This document shows, piece by piece, positions 52,201 to 64,000 of a stretch of 64,000 bases of DNA. The position numbers were made by a program, and so were the translations under genes. Every line of letters begins with the position of its first letter. Positions within the stretch are counted from its first letter, which is position 1. Source of the DNA: Dermatophagoides farinae (taxonomy: Eukaryota > Arthropoda > Arachnida > Sarcoptiformes > Pyroglyphidae); NCBI RefSeq assembly GCF_024713945.1, contig NC_134682.1, forward strand, positions 5,123,001-5,187,000, read 5' to 3'. The notes beneath the pieces are model-generated. The model did no database searches and had not been told where the DNA came from. It saw only the letters and a list, made by a program, of their open reading frames with translations.

Positions 52201-54316
52201 AGCCCATTGACCATTGTTGGAATATTCAAATTACCTACACTGTACATTGTAATCACACACACAGAGAGAGAGAGAGCGAGAGAGGTACGTCAGCAATCAT
52301 CATTCATTCCATGGGACAAGTCATCATTCGGTCTAGTTTGCGTGTTTTTATCACATTTATCTGCTGCTGATCCGTGGCTTGTAACATTTTTTCGGTTACA
52401 CAATCAAACAAAACAAAAAAACTTTTCATCAATTTGTCCTGTATGTTCTATAGAATGTGATACTCGTGACAATAAGCCATGATGGTGATGGAATTGGAGT
52501 TTGTTTTCATGTTTGGTTTCAAAAATTCTTTCGACAAATCCGTTTTTTTGAAATGAAAAAATTCTCTAAAACTCATACACCACACACACAAGTTTCATTT
52601 CATGGGTCATCATCATTTGGTTTCGATGATGTCACGCTATAATAATGGCAACATCCGTCGAACGTTTTTTAAATAAAAAAAAACAGTAAATTTCAGTTTC
52701 ACAAAAATGAAAAAAGAAGAGAAAAACAAACAAGCAGAAAAAAGCCATTTCACTTGGTTTTATTTGATCCTGGAAAATGACGACGACAAGATAGTATGAT
52801 GCAGGTTCGTCATAGTGTGTTATATATTTATTAGCTATATTACATGTATGTCTATGGAACGACACACCAGCCATTCATTCAGTTGAATGATTCGATGAAT
52901 ATGAAACTGAAACTGAAACAGACATTCATGCATTAAGTATGCATGAATTGGCTTTTGGCTTTTAGGTCTCCTTCTTACTTGTTTCATGAAAAACTGGTTC
53001 TGAAACACTGTGATAATCGTGATCCGACAATGATGATGATTATTTGCAATTTATAAAATATTTATCCACAAACCATATCATATCGTTTGTTTTGCATTGG
53101 ATGATCGACATGGCTGTTGTTGTGGATAAAGATATTTTGCAAACACGGTGAAAGACTGAGAAATGCAAACATTGTGTGTATGGAAAGAAAATGGAAAGCC
53201 ACCAACTATCCAAGCAAGTAAAAAGAAGAGAAAAAAGTTTTCAATGTCTGCAATGGATAGCAGCAATGAATGCAATAGCAGCAATGCAAACAACCATTGT
53301 ACAAGATGGATAATTTTTTTGCACACAAAAAAAGTTTCCGTCCATCACTTGGTTCATTTTCTGGCTTGTTGGTTTTTTCACCATTCGATTTTTCATCGAA
53401 AGAGTCAAGTTTCCACGTTGTTCCATGTTGTCGATTTTCATACGGATGGGTTTTGATTGATACGATCGAATCACGACAGAATCGAACAGTTGTATCTTGA
53501 ATTTCAAATGTGTCATCTTGTCATGCTTCCTTTTCCTTGTTGTCCATGAATTATTGTTATTGTCATTGTTATTATGGTCGATGGATATGGATGGCCATTG
53601 GTATGGACACGCGTTTCCGGCCAATCATAATTCACAATGACAATGAAGGTCAAACATACAAAACGCATTAGACCGCAAAAAAACAATTTCGACATGAATA
53701 GCAATCAATAGTCCATACATGATTCGATTTTGGCTTTCTTTAAATTTCAAAATCAAATCAAAATACATTTTCAGTCAATTTTCATTCGATCGTTTTCGTC
53801 GTTAATGGTCAGCATATGGATTTTCATCAAATTTTCAAACAAATCGGATAATCTTGTTTTTTTTAAACCGATCAAACTAATTAATTTCAACAACAACAAC
53901 AACATGCACGTGATCAGTGAATTTGCTGCTAATGAAATGTGCCAATGGCAGATATCACCACATTTTGTAAATTCCGAATGGTGAAAATTTTCAAGTTTTG
54001 CTGGAAAAATTCTCAAAAATAACACTAGGAGTGTAGCTTGGAATTGGATACAAATTCAATTATCCTAATGGAATCTCATCAACACATCGACTGACTAGAC
54101 TTGCTTACACTCACTCACTCACTCTTTGGACTGAACCCGAAACCAAACAACAACAGCAACAGCAACAGCAGTTTCACACCTTTTCTTTCATCTGATGTTC
54201 ATCGCATGCTGACTGAATGAATGACAGTTGGGCGTTATTGATTTCGACATCAGGTGACTCCCATTCTCTACTAATGAAAAGTTTTTTTTTTATTTCTTTT
54301 TTTTCATTTCCACTGC

Positions 54317-54320
54317 AGGT
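54317..54320 (+). promoter_or_regulatory. Candidate recursive splice (ratchet) site
   Basis: A long T-rich tract (54283-54310), then CCACTGCAG directly joined to GTAAGC. A strong 3' splice site is fused to a strong 5' splice site, the zero-length-exon form known from long Drosophila introns. Alternatively it is a fortuitous acceptor. No transcript is known. Confidence 0.3.
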
Positions 54321-54446
54321 AAGCAAGGAGGTGTGGTTGATAACAAGCACAATTGCAAGGGAATGTGACTTTGTTGGATCGAGATTCAAACTGATGCTTC
54401 TGGTGGATGGTTTGATTGATTTGCTGATGCAGAACATTAATGGTCG

Positions 54447-54605
54447 ATGATGATGGAAACTGGATTCCCAACTCAACGAGGCAATGTACGATTATGGTTC
54501 AGTATGATTACTGGTAAACATCTGGCATTATTACCCAGACAACGATTGGGAAATGCGGAAATATGGCATGCTCGACAAACGAATCAAAAGTGGATTAAAT
54601 CCTAG
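54447..54605 (+). CDS. Short coding-like ORF, possible exon or relic
   Basis: Open frame of 52 residues from three tandem ATGs to TAG at 54603-54605, with an unusually protein-like composition for this desert (GNVRLWFSMITGKHLALLP, NAEIWHARQTNQKWIKS). The spacing of aromatic residues loosely recalls the second half of a MAM domain, but Cys residues are missing. Low-confidence call; it may be an exon of an unseen plus-strand gene, or chance. Confidence 0.25.
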   Translation: MMMETGFPTQRGNVRLWFSMITGKHLALLPRQRLGNAEIWHARQTNQKWIKS

Positions 54606-57600
54606 TAATTTGATTCAACTTTGGTGGCCTACACAAAGAGACACAGAGACACAGACACAGGACACAGAAGCCAAAGTGTTTATTAAATCTCTTTCGATCT
54701 ACTCAGTGACGACGCACCAGACATGACGTTTCTCACGGATTATTATTATTGCAATGATTCACTGTGCACAACTTTTACAAGCATCTTACCATTTTACCAT
54801 CGCTAGATTATGAGCAACGGTATCGAAGATTGTGTAATCGATTCACAATTCCATTTTCTGAGTAATGAGTCTGCGAGCAAATTCATTCATTCATTCATTG
54901 ATCGAATGCATCCACCAGGCATCAATCAATCAATCAATCAGTCAGTCAGTCAGTCAATTTCTTGATGCCTATTACTTGATGTGGTTTTTTCTTGGAAGCC
55001 ATTTTCTTCACTTTGTTGATGAAGAATACACACGTAATGGTGGAAAGAAATTTTAAAAAATAATTTCGATGCACACACATTCAATGGAAAAGGTCATGGG
55101 GTCGAACCGGAATATTTTCTCGAATAAAGACAACCACCTCTCTCTTTATGTCTTGCTGTTTGCGTGTATTCATCCATCCATCCATTATTATCATGCCAGT
55201 CAAGCCCGAAAAAAGCCAGAACATCCCGATTTGACACATAGGCTTTTAAAACATTTATTTATTATTTGTTTCAACTTTTAAATGAAAAATTTTTTCCTCT
55301 GCTTTGCTTGCAGGCTATCATCATCATCATCATCATCGTCGTCATGATGATTATTATTACCCATGGTCTGGATCTCGAGAATCGAATCGCTGGCTAAATG
55401 GATTGAAGAAAGAAAAAAGAAATTTTTTCGAGAACAAAAAGGCGGAGGATGTTTTCGCTTTCAATTTCGCTAAGCTACTGTTGCCGTCGTTGTCGTACAA
55501 GCCGAATATTGATTGACACACACGACAAAGATGAGCCGAACATTTTTCTCTATGATATGAGATATATGATGATGATGATGATGATGACAACAGCAGCAGC
55601 AATGGGGATTGATTGGCTTTAATGGACTCGGATTCGAGCTAGCTATAGCTGCTGATGGAAATTTCATGGCACGCAATTCATTTTCCATCCGTCCGTTCCA
55701 TTTTCATTTTCATTTTACTTTGTTCGATTTTTGTTGTTTCTCTGCTCGTTGCCATCGGCAGATCGGTTCCGTTTTGCCGAATTTTCTCTGTTCTCGGTTA
55801 GTGGAAACATGCAAACAATAGAGAACCGGAAGGAAGTCGTAAGGTCACTAATGGAACGAGAATGGTGCAACTCAATGGTTTCAAATGATTTATCGATGAT
55901 GCTGGAATATTTGTATTTGTATTCTGTTTGCATTATTCAAGTATCGAATCGGTTGTCTGTTTGAATAAAATTTGAATATCAATGATCATGATCATGATGA
56001 TCAAGATCAATTTGAAATGCGACGAAAAACAGCATTTGCAAGCGCGAAAGAAGAAATTTATTTTTCTGGGTGAAAACCATCAAGATATGTCCACATGTCG
56101 ATGTGGACGATGAGGATAGGCAAATGGTTACCTTGAGTGATTGATTGAAATGATTTGCAAACGTTAAAAATGGAGAAAAATTTCATAATGCTATCGATGA
56201 TTGATATTGAAACGACTAATGTATTACATGTGCCTTATCAGCCATTTCGATCGACCAATTTGGACGAATCAACAGCCATATCATGTACATCAAACGATGT
56301 GCAATTGGAAAATTTTAAAATTTGAAAAGTTTTTTACTCACCATCGATGGTCGGTTGATGACATCCTATTTTTATCTAACAACATGATCGCCAAGAATGT
56401 CGTCGTCTATGACCTTTGGCCCTTGGAACAAACAACAACAACAACAACATAACTGAATCAATGTTGATTGTAATGTGTCGTTTACATACAATGCAATATG
56501 GATCCAATTTGTGCGTTTGTGTCGTTTGCCGCATCCATTTAAATGTCAACCATTATCTGGACACGAAATCGTGTCATTTTGTGTTGGGAAATGGCATCCA
56601 TTTATCATTCATCCATCACCATTATGATGATGATGACCACGGTGCTCATATTGTTGAATAATAAAATCATAAGGCAATTAAAAAATTAGACCAAATTTCC
56701 GACCAGTTTCGAACTGCAGATTAGATTAGATTTTGTTCCATTTGGTTATCACCATATCGGACCATTACAATTATCATTATTAGAGGGCTACTAAAATACA
56801 ACAACAATCATCCGAGTTTGAACTTGGGTCAAAGGTTGAAAAGATAAAGTGGCGACGATGATGACACCATCACAGCATCCTAGATATATTTGCGTGCGTG
56901 TGTGTGTTTAGTAAGGTAGGTAGATGGATGAATAGATATCATTCGAATGTGTAAGTAAAAATGTCAAGAAGCGAACCCCTCAAATTAGAACCGATTGCCG
57001 CCGCCATCGACATTGATCTATGAAGATTTTACGTTTCGAGAAGCGGCGGCAAATTGAGCAATTGGCAAGATAAAGAAAGAGAGAGAGAGGTCAAATGTGT
57101 GTGTGTGTGTGTGTGTTTGTGCATCTTGTCAGAAATCTAAAACCATCCATCCTAGTTAGTTATATTTGGTGCTTGAAATTGAGATGCACGATAAACTTGT
57201 GGATGACTATCGAAATGTTTCAAGTCATAAAGATCTTGCGACACTCTGACTAGACCTTAATAAAACAAACACGAAAAAAATGCGACGACTGAATGGTGAA
57301 TTGGCAAGTGAAAAAGACACTGGTGGAAAGAAATTTGAGACCAATTTTGACTCGTTGTTGACGGATTGTGATAACGAAATTGATTGACCATCTGCATGGG
57401 ATTCAAAAGCCACTAGGCACTAGGTCCAGCATGATGACAATTTCAGATGTTGGTGACAATTTATTCGACACAAAAAAGGGTTCTCTTGGTTTATGTGCAA
57501 ATCAATGAATGAATGAATGAAAATAGAAACAAACTTGAACTTGAAAAAGAAAACGGCAATAAAACGTCAAAGTCCACACATCACAGACATGGACGATTCG

Positions 57601-59455
57601 CGTGTGTAGACGACGTCTTGAATGATTATCACTGATTCGGTGATTGTTTTATGGCTCCATTTTCTATTTCTAACTCTCACACGATATATCATATCATTAT
57701 CATTTGATTATTACGGCAGTAAAAAAAGTTCGAAAATTTTCAAAATCCGAATTTCGCCCGTCTGGCGCCAAACATAAAGTACGTGTCTTGCTTTGATTGT
57801 CGGCTTTGATTCTTTCCACTGTATTCAACATCAACAAAATCACAAGTTGTTGTTTCTGACACTTTTGAATGACATCAATCAATCAATCAATCCAGTGAAA
57901 CGAGTGAGAAAAGGTTTGATTCAGTTTTATTATTAGCTGATATATCGTCCATTTGGCCATTCACAAAGAGTGAAAGTATGCTGTACAGTGTACACATTAC
58001 TGATGAATCAAGAAACTCTGAAAAGTGGAAAAAATCACCGGCAAAGTCAATTGGACATGTAAAATGCACTGGAGAATTGCAAGTTTGATTTTCCTTTCCA
58101 TCACCAGAATTGATGATGATGGTGGTGATGGCTTCATTCATTCACAACAACAAATGGGATATGAACGAGGCCAATCCCAAGGGCAATGCATAGATCTGAG
58201 ATGATGCAAAAAATTAAATTTCATTTTTTGCCAAATGAACGAATAAATAAAAAAAAATATGGCCCCAATGGAGTGAGTGTGCGATGGACAGACAGACAGA
58301 CAGACAAAATTCGAATGTTGTGTTTGATGATCGATGTCTGTCTCTCCTGGGAATTGATTTGGATATTTCCAGATGAAAGATGACATTCATCCGAATATCG
58401 ATTCGTTTGTCAATAAGAAAATTGCTATCTACGAATGAATCAATCAATAGATGCATCTTGGTTTGTTTAGCCACGTGTGTGTGTGTGTGTGTTTGTAACA
58501 TATTACGTATGAATGACCAGACTTGCCAGCATAAACACACAGGTCAAGTCAATAAAAAAAAATGGAATTGAAAACAATGGACATTGGACAAACAGAAGAG
58601 AAGAAAAGATGATTGAATCGAATGAAATGGAATGGAATGAGATGAGAAGAAAGCCAGAATAAACATCCAATTATCGGTGTCGAGTCTTTCATTCATTCAT
58701 TCATTCATTCATAGATTGTGATTGAATGTGATAAAAAATTTTCGCTCAAATTCAAGATTTGTTGTCGGTCAGACTTACGTGATCGGAATGATGATGATGG
58801 TGGTGGTGAATGTACAAAATGTCCAATTTTTTCTTCGGAGACTTGAAATTTGTGTTAAAACTCAACAAATAATTGGCAGATTTGAGCCATAATAAAGTAT
58901 GCCTAAAACAAAGTCAAGTTCAAGACCTAGTGGTCATTGGTTTATATTTGGCCAAACAACTTGCGACTGTTTGATCGAAAAATTCATTTTTATTCATTTC
59001 ATTAATCAATATAAGAGTTTTCGCTGTATTCATGTTTGAAATTTGGATCACTGTTATGTGTATATAGAAATGGGGAGAATGAAAACAAACAAACGAACGA
59101 ACCGAAGGAACCAGAAATTTTGTTTTGGTGTGTGTGTGTGTGTGTGTCGGTGTCATTGTAGTCGCTATTCAATGACATTTACCTGGACGTTAATCATTGA
59201 TAATGATGGTGATGATGATGATGATGATGATGTACAAGAGAAACAAAGTTTTGACAATCAAAGTAATTCAATAGGTGTGTATATAATGGGCATCAATTCA
59301 ATAACGATGTCTCGGTGTGTGTGTGTTTGTAAATCTCCTGGTTTGATCCGATAAAAAAGTGTGTGGATTGGAGTGGAGATTGTAGGATTCATCATTTCAC
59401 AATCGTCGCCACGGCATGACTTATTTACACAGAACCACTAAACTAGTCCAATAAA

Positions 59456-60476
59456 CTAGTCACTGGTGCATGGACTGGACAGATCGGATGACATGTTGCT
59501 AGGAGGCTGATGAATATCTTGTTCGGCTTTTGTGGTGGTTGAAAAGTGGAGAAAGAAATTCATTACCATTGTTTGCAGTGAACATTGGCTTACCTAAATA
59601 GGACATGGGTGTGCAAGGTCCATTGGCGCCATTACCGCCGCTACCATGACCGAGTGATGATAGACATGTATCGCTCGATGCATTCATGCCGCCATTCCCA
59701 TCACTATATCCGTGCATCTATGTTTTTGAGAGGAAACAAAAATTTCATTCAAAACTCATTACCGGGGTCGAAATTGAATTTATTTCATCATAATGATCCA
59801 TCATCGAACAAGATTAGGATGGAATATCGATTATGATTGTGACAATCGATGTTCATTGCAAAAGATCAATATATCAATACATCAATATATCAATATATCA
59901 ATATACCACACTAGCGAGCACAGTAGTGGCAAAAAAGTTTCATCTGACTGCAAATGTGTCATGTCGAACAAGAACAAAACAAAGCAATGCAGATATGGCT
60001 TGCTTGCTGATATTGTTGGTGCAATATATACAGAGAAGGAGGGTCTCCTCTATAGTCTGAGAAAATGGAAAAAAAAACAAGAAAATCGTTTTCTCCTCAG
60101 TCTGTGCGTGTGTGTATTACTACTGGTTGAGTGTCTTATAGGTTCGGAAAAAGGTTTCCGTGGATATACCCACACGCATGCATTCTCGTAGTGATCGCGA
60201 CCAGCAATGGCAACACACCTCATCCTTGATTTTGTCTTTTCCGTTTGATGTTGATGTTTAGTGAACTGAACATACCTGTGATACAAGATGTTGAAATTGT
60301 GCAGCATTCGGATCAATATCGGGTTGCATTGATGCATAATCGGCCAACGCTTTCCACGGTGGTTGATAGCTATGTACATCAATCGGTGTCATCTGAACGG
60401 GACTTTCGTGTCGTACAGGTGATGTCGCTATCAATGGCACACCACGCATCTGTCCAATGTTGAGTTGTCGACCATC
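59456..60476 (-). CDS. ISL1: LIM-homeodomain transcription factor Islet / tailup, last three coding exons (partial)
   Basis: Exons 60476-60276, 59717-59594 and 59526-59456 join in phase to give 131 C-terminal residues ending SDLSSPCTSD and TAG. The Islet-specific C-terminal region is clear: DGRQLNIGQMRGVPLIATSP, VRHESPVQ, SYQPPWKALADYA, FQHLVSQ-MHGYSDG and CTPMSYL. Known of the family: Islet/tailup specifies motor neurons, heart and dorsal tissues; its C-terminus follows the LIM domains and homeodomain. Those upstream exons are not in the remaining 3.5 kb and must lie beyond the window. An alternative end is possible if the last 67 bp intron is retained (ORF to 59499). Confidence 0.85.
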
Positions 60477-60889
60477 CTAGGGAGCAATAAACAGAAACAG
60501 AAACAAAAACAAATTGAGGCAATGTGCAAAACCCAAATACATGATACATATACATAATATACATAATTTAATTAATTTGATTGTTTTCCACATTCACTTT
60601 CGAATGACTTGACTCATGAATTCGTGCAGTGGGCCAAACTACAACACGTGACCATCATCATCATTCACAAACCACAAATAATGCTGATCATAACTTGGCA
60701 AAATTACCTTGAAAAAATGTTCGTCTTGGAAAATTTCCGAGAAACTTTCCGCGAAAATTGTGCCACATTCAGCAATTTGTCGATAATTTTTATCCATTTT
60801 ATATCGAGTGGATCATGATAACACGTGCATCACACAACTCATCGGGCACGTGTGTGCATCCTATCCACCTTTTTCATGTTGTTCACGAA

Positions 60890-60920
<31 letters not shown>

Positions 60921-63900
60921 ATGTTTGGATATAATCATATTATTCTGGAGTTTGTGCTTTTTTGAAAACAACCACCATTACTTTTTCACATGACAAACAA
61001 TATGGCTGTGATTCATCACGCATGTCAAAACACACATGGCCAGAATTTTGAGAAAAAAAAAGACAAAGCATTTTGAACCAAGAGAACCGAGAGAATAAAG
61101 AATAAAAACTTTGGAGGTATCAATTACTCACTGGAACACATTATCATCATCATCATCATCATCATTGTGTTCCGCTACTATGCTACGTGTGGCACGTGGC
61201 CATTGCTAACCAAAGAATTCATACACAGCAAAGGCACGTGTCTTGCTCATGAACAGAGAGAAACGGAAAACAAGAAAACACAAACACACCCATGTATGGA
61301 GAAAGAATATGATTCTGTTTGATAATCATATGCAACGGAGAAAACGAAAACAGGAAGCATGTCGGAATACATGACAAGTGTAATTTGAAATCATCACGAT
61401 CAATGTCACAAACTGAAACTGGCCCAAAAGAAAAGGTAAATTTTCCATGATTACTCCAAATTATCGTCAACAAATAAATGGAGCAACTGCTGCTACTGCA
61501 AACATTGAGACACACACACACACACATACATACACATACCATCTGTCTATGTTTGTACAATGATGGCTAGTTTCTAAAATGAAATGGCAGAAAAAATCAC
61601 CGTTTGAGATTTCGAGATAAGTGGCCCAACCGTAGATAAGACTAGAGCGAAATGGAAATGGAGAAACGTACATACATAACGGCCATAGATCTCAAGAGGC
61701 TTTTGCACTGGAACACTTTTGCTCACTGTCCCCTTGTTTCAAAAACAGACCCGGGGGAAGATGGATGTGAAGCAAAACATCTGCAATGCCTGTGTATCCA
61801 TTAAAGATTTTTTCCGCTTTGCAAAATTCCATGATCCAAATCTTGAACAAATACTATTGGCCATATGTATCGATTTAGAGCAAAAGAATCGAGATTTTAA
61901 TCTAGCTAATTGAGTCTGTTAAATCTGTGGCACACGTCATCATCATCATCATCATCATCGATATAAATCCCTTGATTCTCGATTCCATTCAATTGCTGCT
62001 GGATTGGCCATTTTGTACACAACAACTCTTGTGACACGCGCTCTGTTTGAATATGAACACGTTTGAGCCATCTAAAATTTTTGAGACGATTAACCGGATT
62101 ATGGAAGAGGATTTATAAGTGATGAGTGTGGGAAGAATGAAAAATTTCATTTGGTAATGACATTATTATTTAATGATGATGATGATGATGATGAGATGAT
62201 TTGCAATTGTCACCTTGAAAACATCATCGAGTCTACTGTTTGAGTTTGACTTTTGATTTTGATTTTTTGTTTTCATTTTTCGTCCTCATCTGAATGAAAA
62301 TGAATCAAAAAAGTCACAAGAGAATTGATACATTGTGTGTATGAGTGTGTATGAGCGTACGGACACAGAACTTTCAATGGAAGCGAATCAATGCCTTTCT
62401 CCCGGGAGTAATTAGCTCATGACGATGAAGAAGGAATTCCAAATAACTTTTTTCATCCATCCGGATGTTTTACTGAAACTGGAAAAAAGTTTCTCAAACA
62501 CACAGAGACAAAGTTTTTTGTGTTTTTATGTGTGTTTGTTTGTTTCTGGTGCACAGATCAGATCAAGGAACAAATGACAAAATCCATTAATCGGCGAAAA
62601 GTTTTACAATTTTACAGTTTTGCACTACTGCTACTAGCAGGTAATTCCAGTTAGTCCAGAACGACAACAAAAGATTCAATTTTGCGGCAAAGACAAACAT
62701 TTTTCTTGTTTCTTTGTTGATGATGAATGCTTGGAAAGTGGTGATGGACAAACAACAACAACAACAACAACAAGCTTAATCAGCCAAGTGTAAAACAAAC
62801 ACAGACCGAACAAATGGACATTTTCTTTTTCTTTTCGATTCTTTCTCACGCCGCCGCCCCTCTCTTAAGGATGTTTTTTTCTGTCTCAGTAAGTTGAAAG
62901 CTTTTATTTCTGGTCTGTCGAATTTTCATTAAGAAAAGAGAGAAAGAGAGAGAATGGAAACAAAAATGCCGATATCCATTAAGGGAGAAATTGTTTTCAC
63001 CTGGACAAGCACGTGCTTTTAAGGTCGAAATAGAGTAGTGGGTGTCGAACAATCGATAATCGATTAGTGAATCAATGGTCGGCCGGTCCTTATGGTCTGG
63101 CGGTTAATGAGAAAAAGGTGTTGTTGTTCTGTTGTTGTTGTTGTTGTTTGAAAGCGGCGTTTTTCATGTTGTTTTGTTTCATAATATGTGACATGCGATA
63201 TATGTCGCATTGGGCAATTTGTCGGTTTGGTTTGTTTGTGTGACATATTGTGAGACGGAGAATGGATGTGCATTATGTAAAGTGATGTGATGTGATTTGA
63301 TAATCGATGGCTGACTGAATGGATAGTTTTAATGGATTCATCATAACAATGAATTGATCATTTGTGAAATAAATCTAGTCTGCTCTAGTCAATTTAGTTG
63401 GTGCATTTAACAACAACAACAACAACGAATACAATATAGATCCATTAAGATGAATAATGCACACATTCAGATCTAATCGATCAGCGAGATCAAGTTCCTG
63501 TTGTTGTTGTCGTTGTTGGAAATGGAACCAATTTAGTCAGATTGCAACTCAAAGTCATTAACAACAAGAATTGTTCACAGAGACCCCAGGAAACAGGTGT
63601 CAGAACAAAGGCGATGACCGATCACAAAGGTGAGACCTAGGCTAATTTCCACCCATTAAGATTCCGAAAAGGTCACAAAGGTTAATGGAGTGCGAGAAAA
63701 GAAAATGGCTGGTTGATATGTCCATTAACCTTTTGGATTTTGAAAATGGGAATAATTCACAATTGAGTCTATTCATTAATTGATTCATCAATTCAATTAG
63801 GGACCCTGAGGGTCCTAGTTTTATGTTTTGATTTGATTCGATGATTGTTTCGCGTTTCATGTAGTTTCATGCATTCAGACACAATGATTGGCATCCATTT

Positions 63901-64000
63901 AGGCACTAATGCTCGATCGATGGCTTCACACACACACACACATAATTGATCGATCGAGATCGAGATCGAGTATGAACAACATGGTCATATAGAGTCGGTT
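60477..64000. other. Long Islet intron (runs off the window)
   Basis: No homeodomain or LIM exon found in 3.5 kb upstream of the exon at 60476. Contents: a (GT)n tract at 60891-60920, (CAT)n near 61142-61165 and 61938-61960, (GAT)n near 62174-62193, (AAC)n at about 62751-62773 and 63411-63426, and GATCGA-rich sequence near 63949-63969. One plus-strand open frame lies at 61719-61913. Confidence 0.6.
60891..60920. repeat. (GT)n microsatellite
   Basis: About 14 GT units in the Islet intron. Confidence 0.9.

Larger units (their letters stand above)
44100..59455. other. 15.4 kb gene desert between NEDD4 5' end and Islet 3' end
   Basis: No gene recognised on either strand. The stretch is packed with microsatellites: GA at about 44742-44758, (GAT/CAT)n at many sites such as 47066-47082, 47395-47415, 48600-48621 and 55320-55340, CT at 49239-49284, and GT at about 50595-50608, 50661-50680 and 57097-57114. 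It must contain the NEDD4 promoter, perhaps with untranslated 5' exons, and the Islet 3' UTR. Weak coding-like fragments occur at 54317-54605 and 55314-55516. Set against intergenic gaps of 15-1400 bp elsewhere in the window, its size is exceptional. Confidence 0.75.

Noticed and set aside
59499-59593. Islet ending with intron read-through
   Set aside because: A good GTAAGC donor and a CACAAAAG acceptor allow an in-phase last exon ending SDLSSPCTSD, which looks more natural; read-through remains a minor alternative.
44100-64000. tRNA or rRNA genes in the desert
   Set aside because: No cloverleaf with A and B boxes and no rRNA-like sequence seen by eye; a tRNAscan run would be decisive.

Overview
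The window is a stretch of a compact, AT-rich animal nuclear genome. Coding genes carry short GT-AG introns (mostly 50-120 bp), intergenic distances are small, and trinucleotide (ATG/CAT), CA/GT and CT microsatellites are everywhere. The gene set is bilaterian (GON4L, USP22, RAD51C, NEDD4, Islet, cysteine-string protein). The compactness and low GC resemble an acariform or astigmatid mite (Dermatophagoides-like). That taxonomic guess is inference.

Layout. 1-123: C-terminal end of a probable ABCA-type transporter. 0.3-7.8 kb: F-box/kelch protein (minus) head-to-head with a GON4L/mute-like chromatin protein (plus), which converges on a FAST-kinase-domain mitochondrial protein (minus). 7.81-11.27 kb: a degenerate 3.46 kb transposon-like island with terminal inverted repeats, holding a dead LINE 3' end and an intron-bearing gene relic. 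11.5-17.9 kb: adrenodoxin reductase (plus), eIF3b (minus), Rho-GDI (plus). 18.5 kb: a tiny gene encoding only a Tc1-type bipartite helix-turn-helix. 19.3-21.8 kb: USP22/nonstop (minus). 23.2-26.4 kb: furin-like proprotein convertase and a small Ig-like membrane protein (plus). 26.4-28.8 kb: mitochondrial RbfA and RAD51C (minus), 37 bp apart. 29.1-30.9 kb: ARP6 (plus). 31.5-32.5 kb: cysteine-string protein (minus). 33.3 kb: a twin-CX9C protein (plus). 33.5-36.0 kb: NVL (minus). 36.2-37.0 kb: COX19 followed 15 bp later by an unknown ORF (plus). 37.1-38.0 kb: DRAM/Frag1-family membrane protein (minus). 38.95-44.1 kb: NEDD4-type HECT ligase in ten coding exons (minus).

The remaining 20 kb differs sharply. 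44.1-59.45 kb has no recognisable gene, only simple repeats and a few weak coding-like fragments. At 59.46-60.48 kb lie the last three coding exons of the LIM-homeobox gene Islet/tailup (minus). Beyond 60.48 kb a long intron runs off the window. This looks like a regulatory landscape around a developmental transcription factor.

Functionally most genes are housekeeping: chromatin and nucleolar (GON4L, USP22, ARP6, NVL), mitochondrial (FASTKD, FDXR, RBFA, COX19, twin-CX9C), translation (eIF3b), recombination (RAD51C), and trafficking or turnover (CSP, furin-like, NEDD4, DRAM). Many are paired head-to-head or tail-to-tail, so shared promoters and abutting 3' ends are likely. No functional pathway obviously links neighbours, except possibly the COX19 pair.
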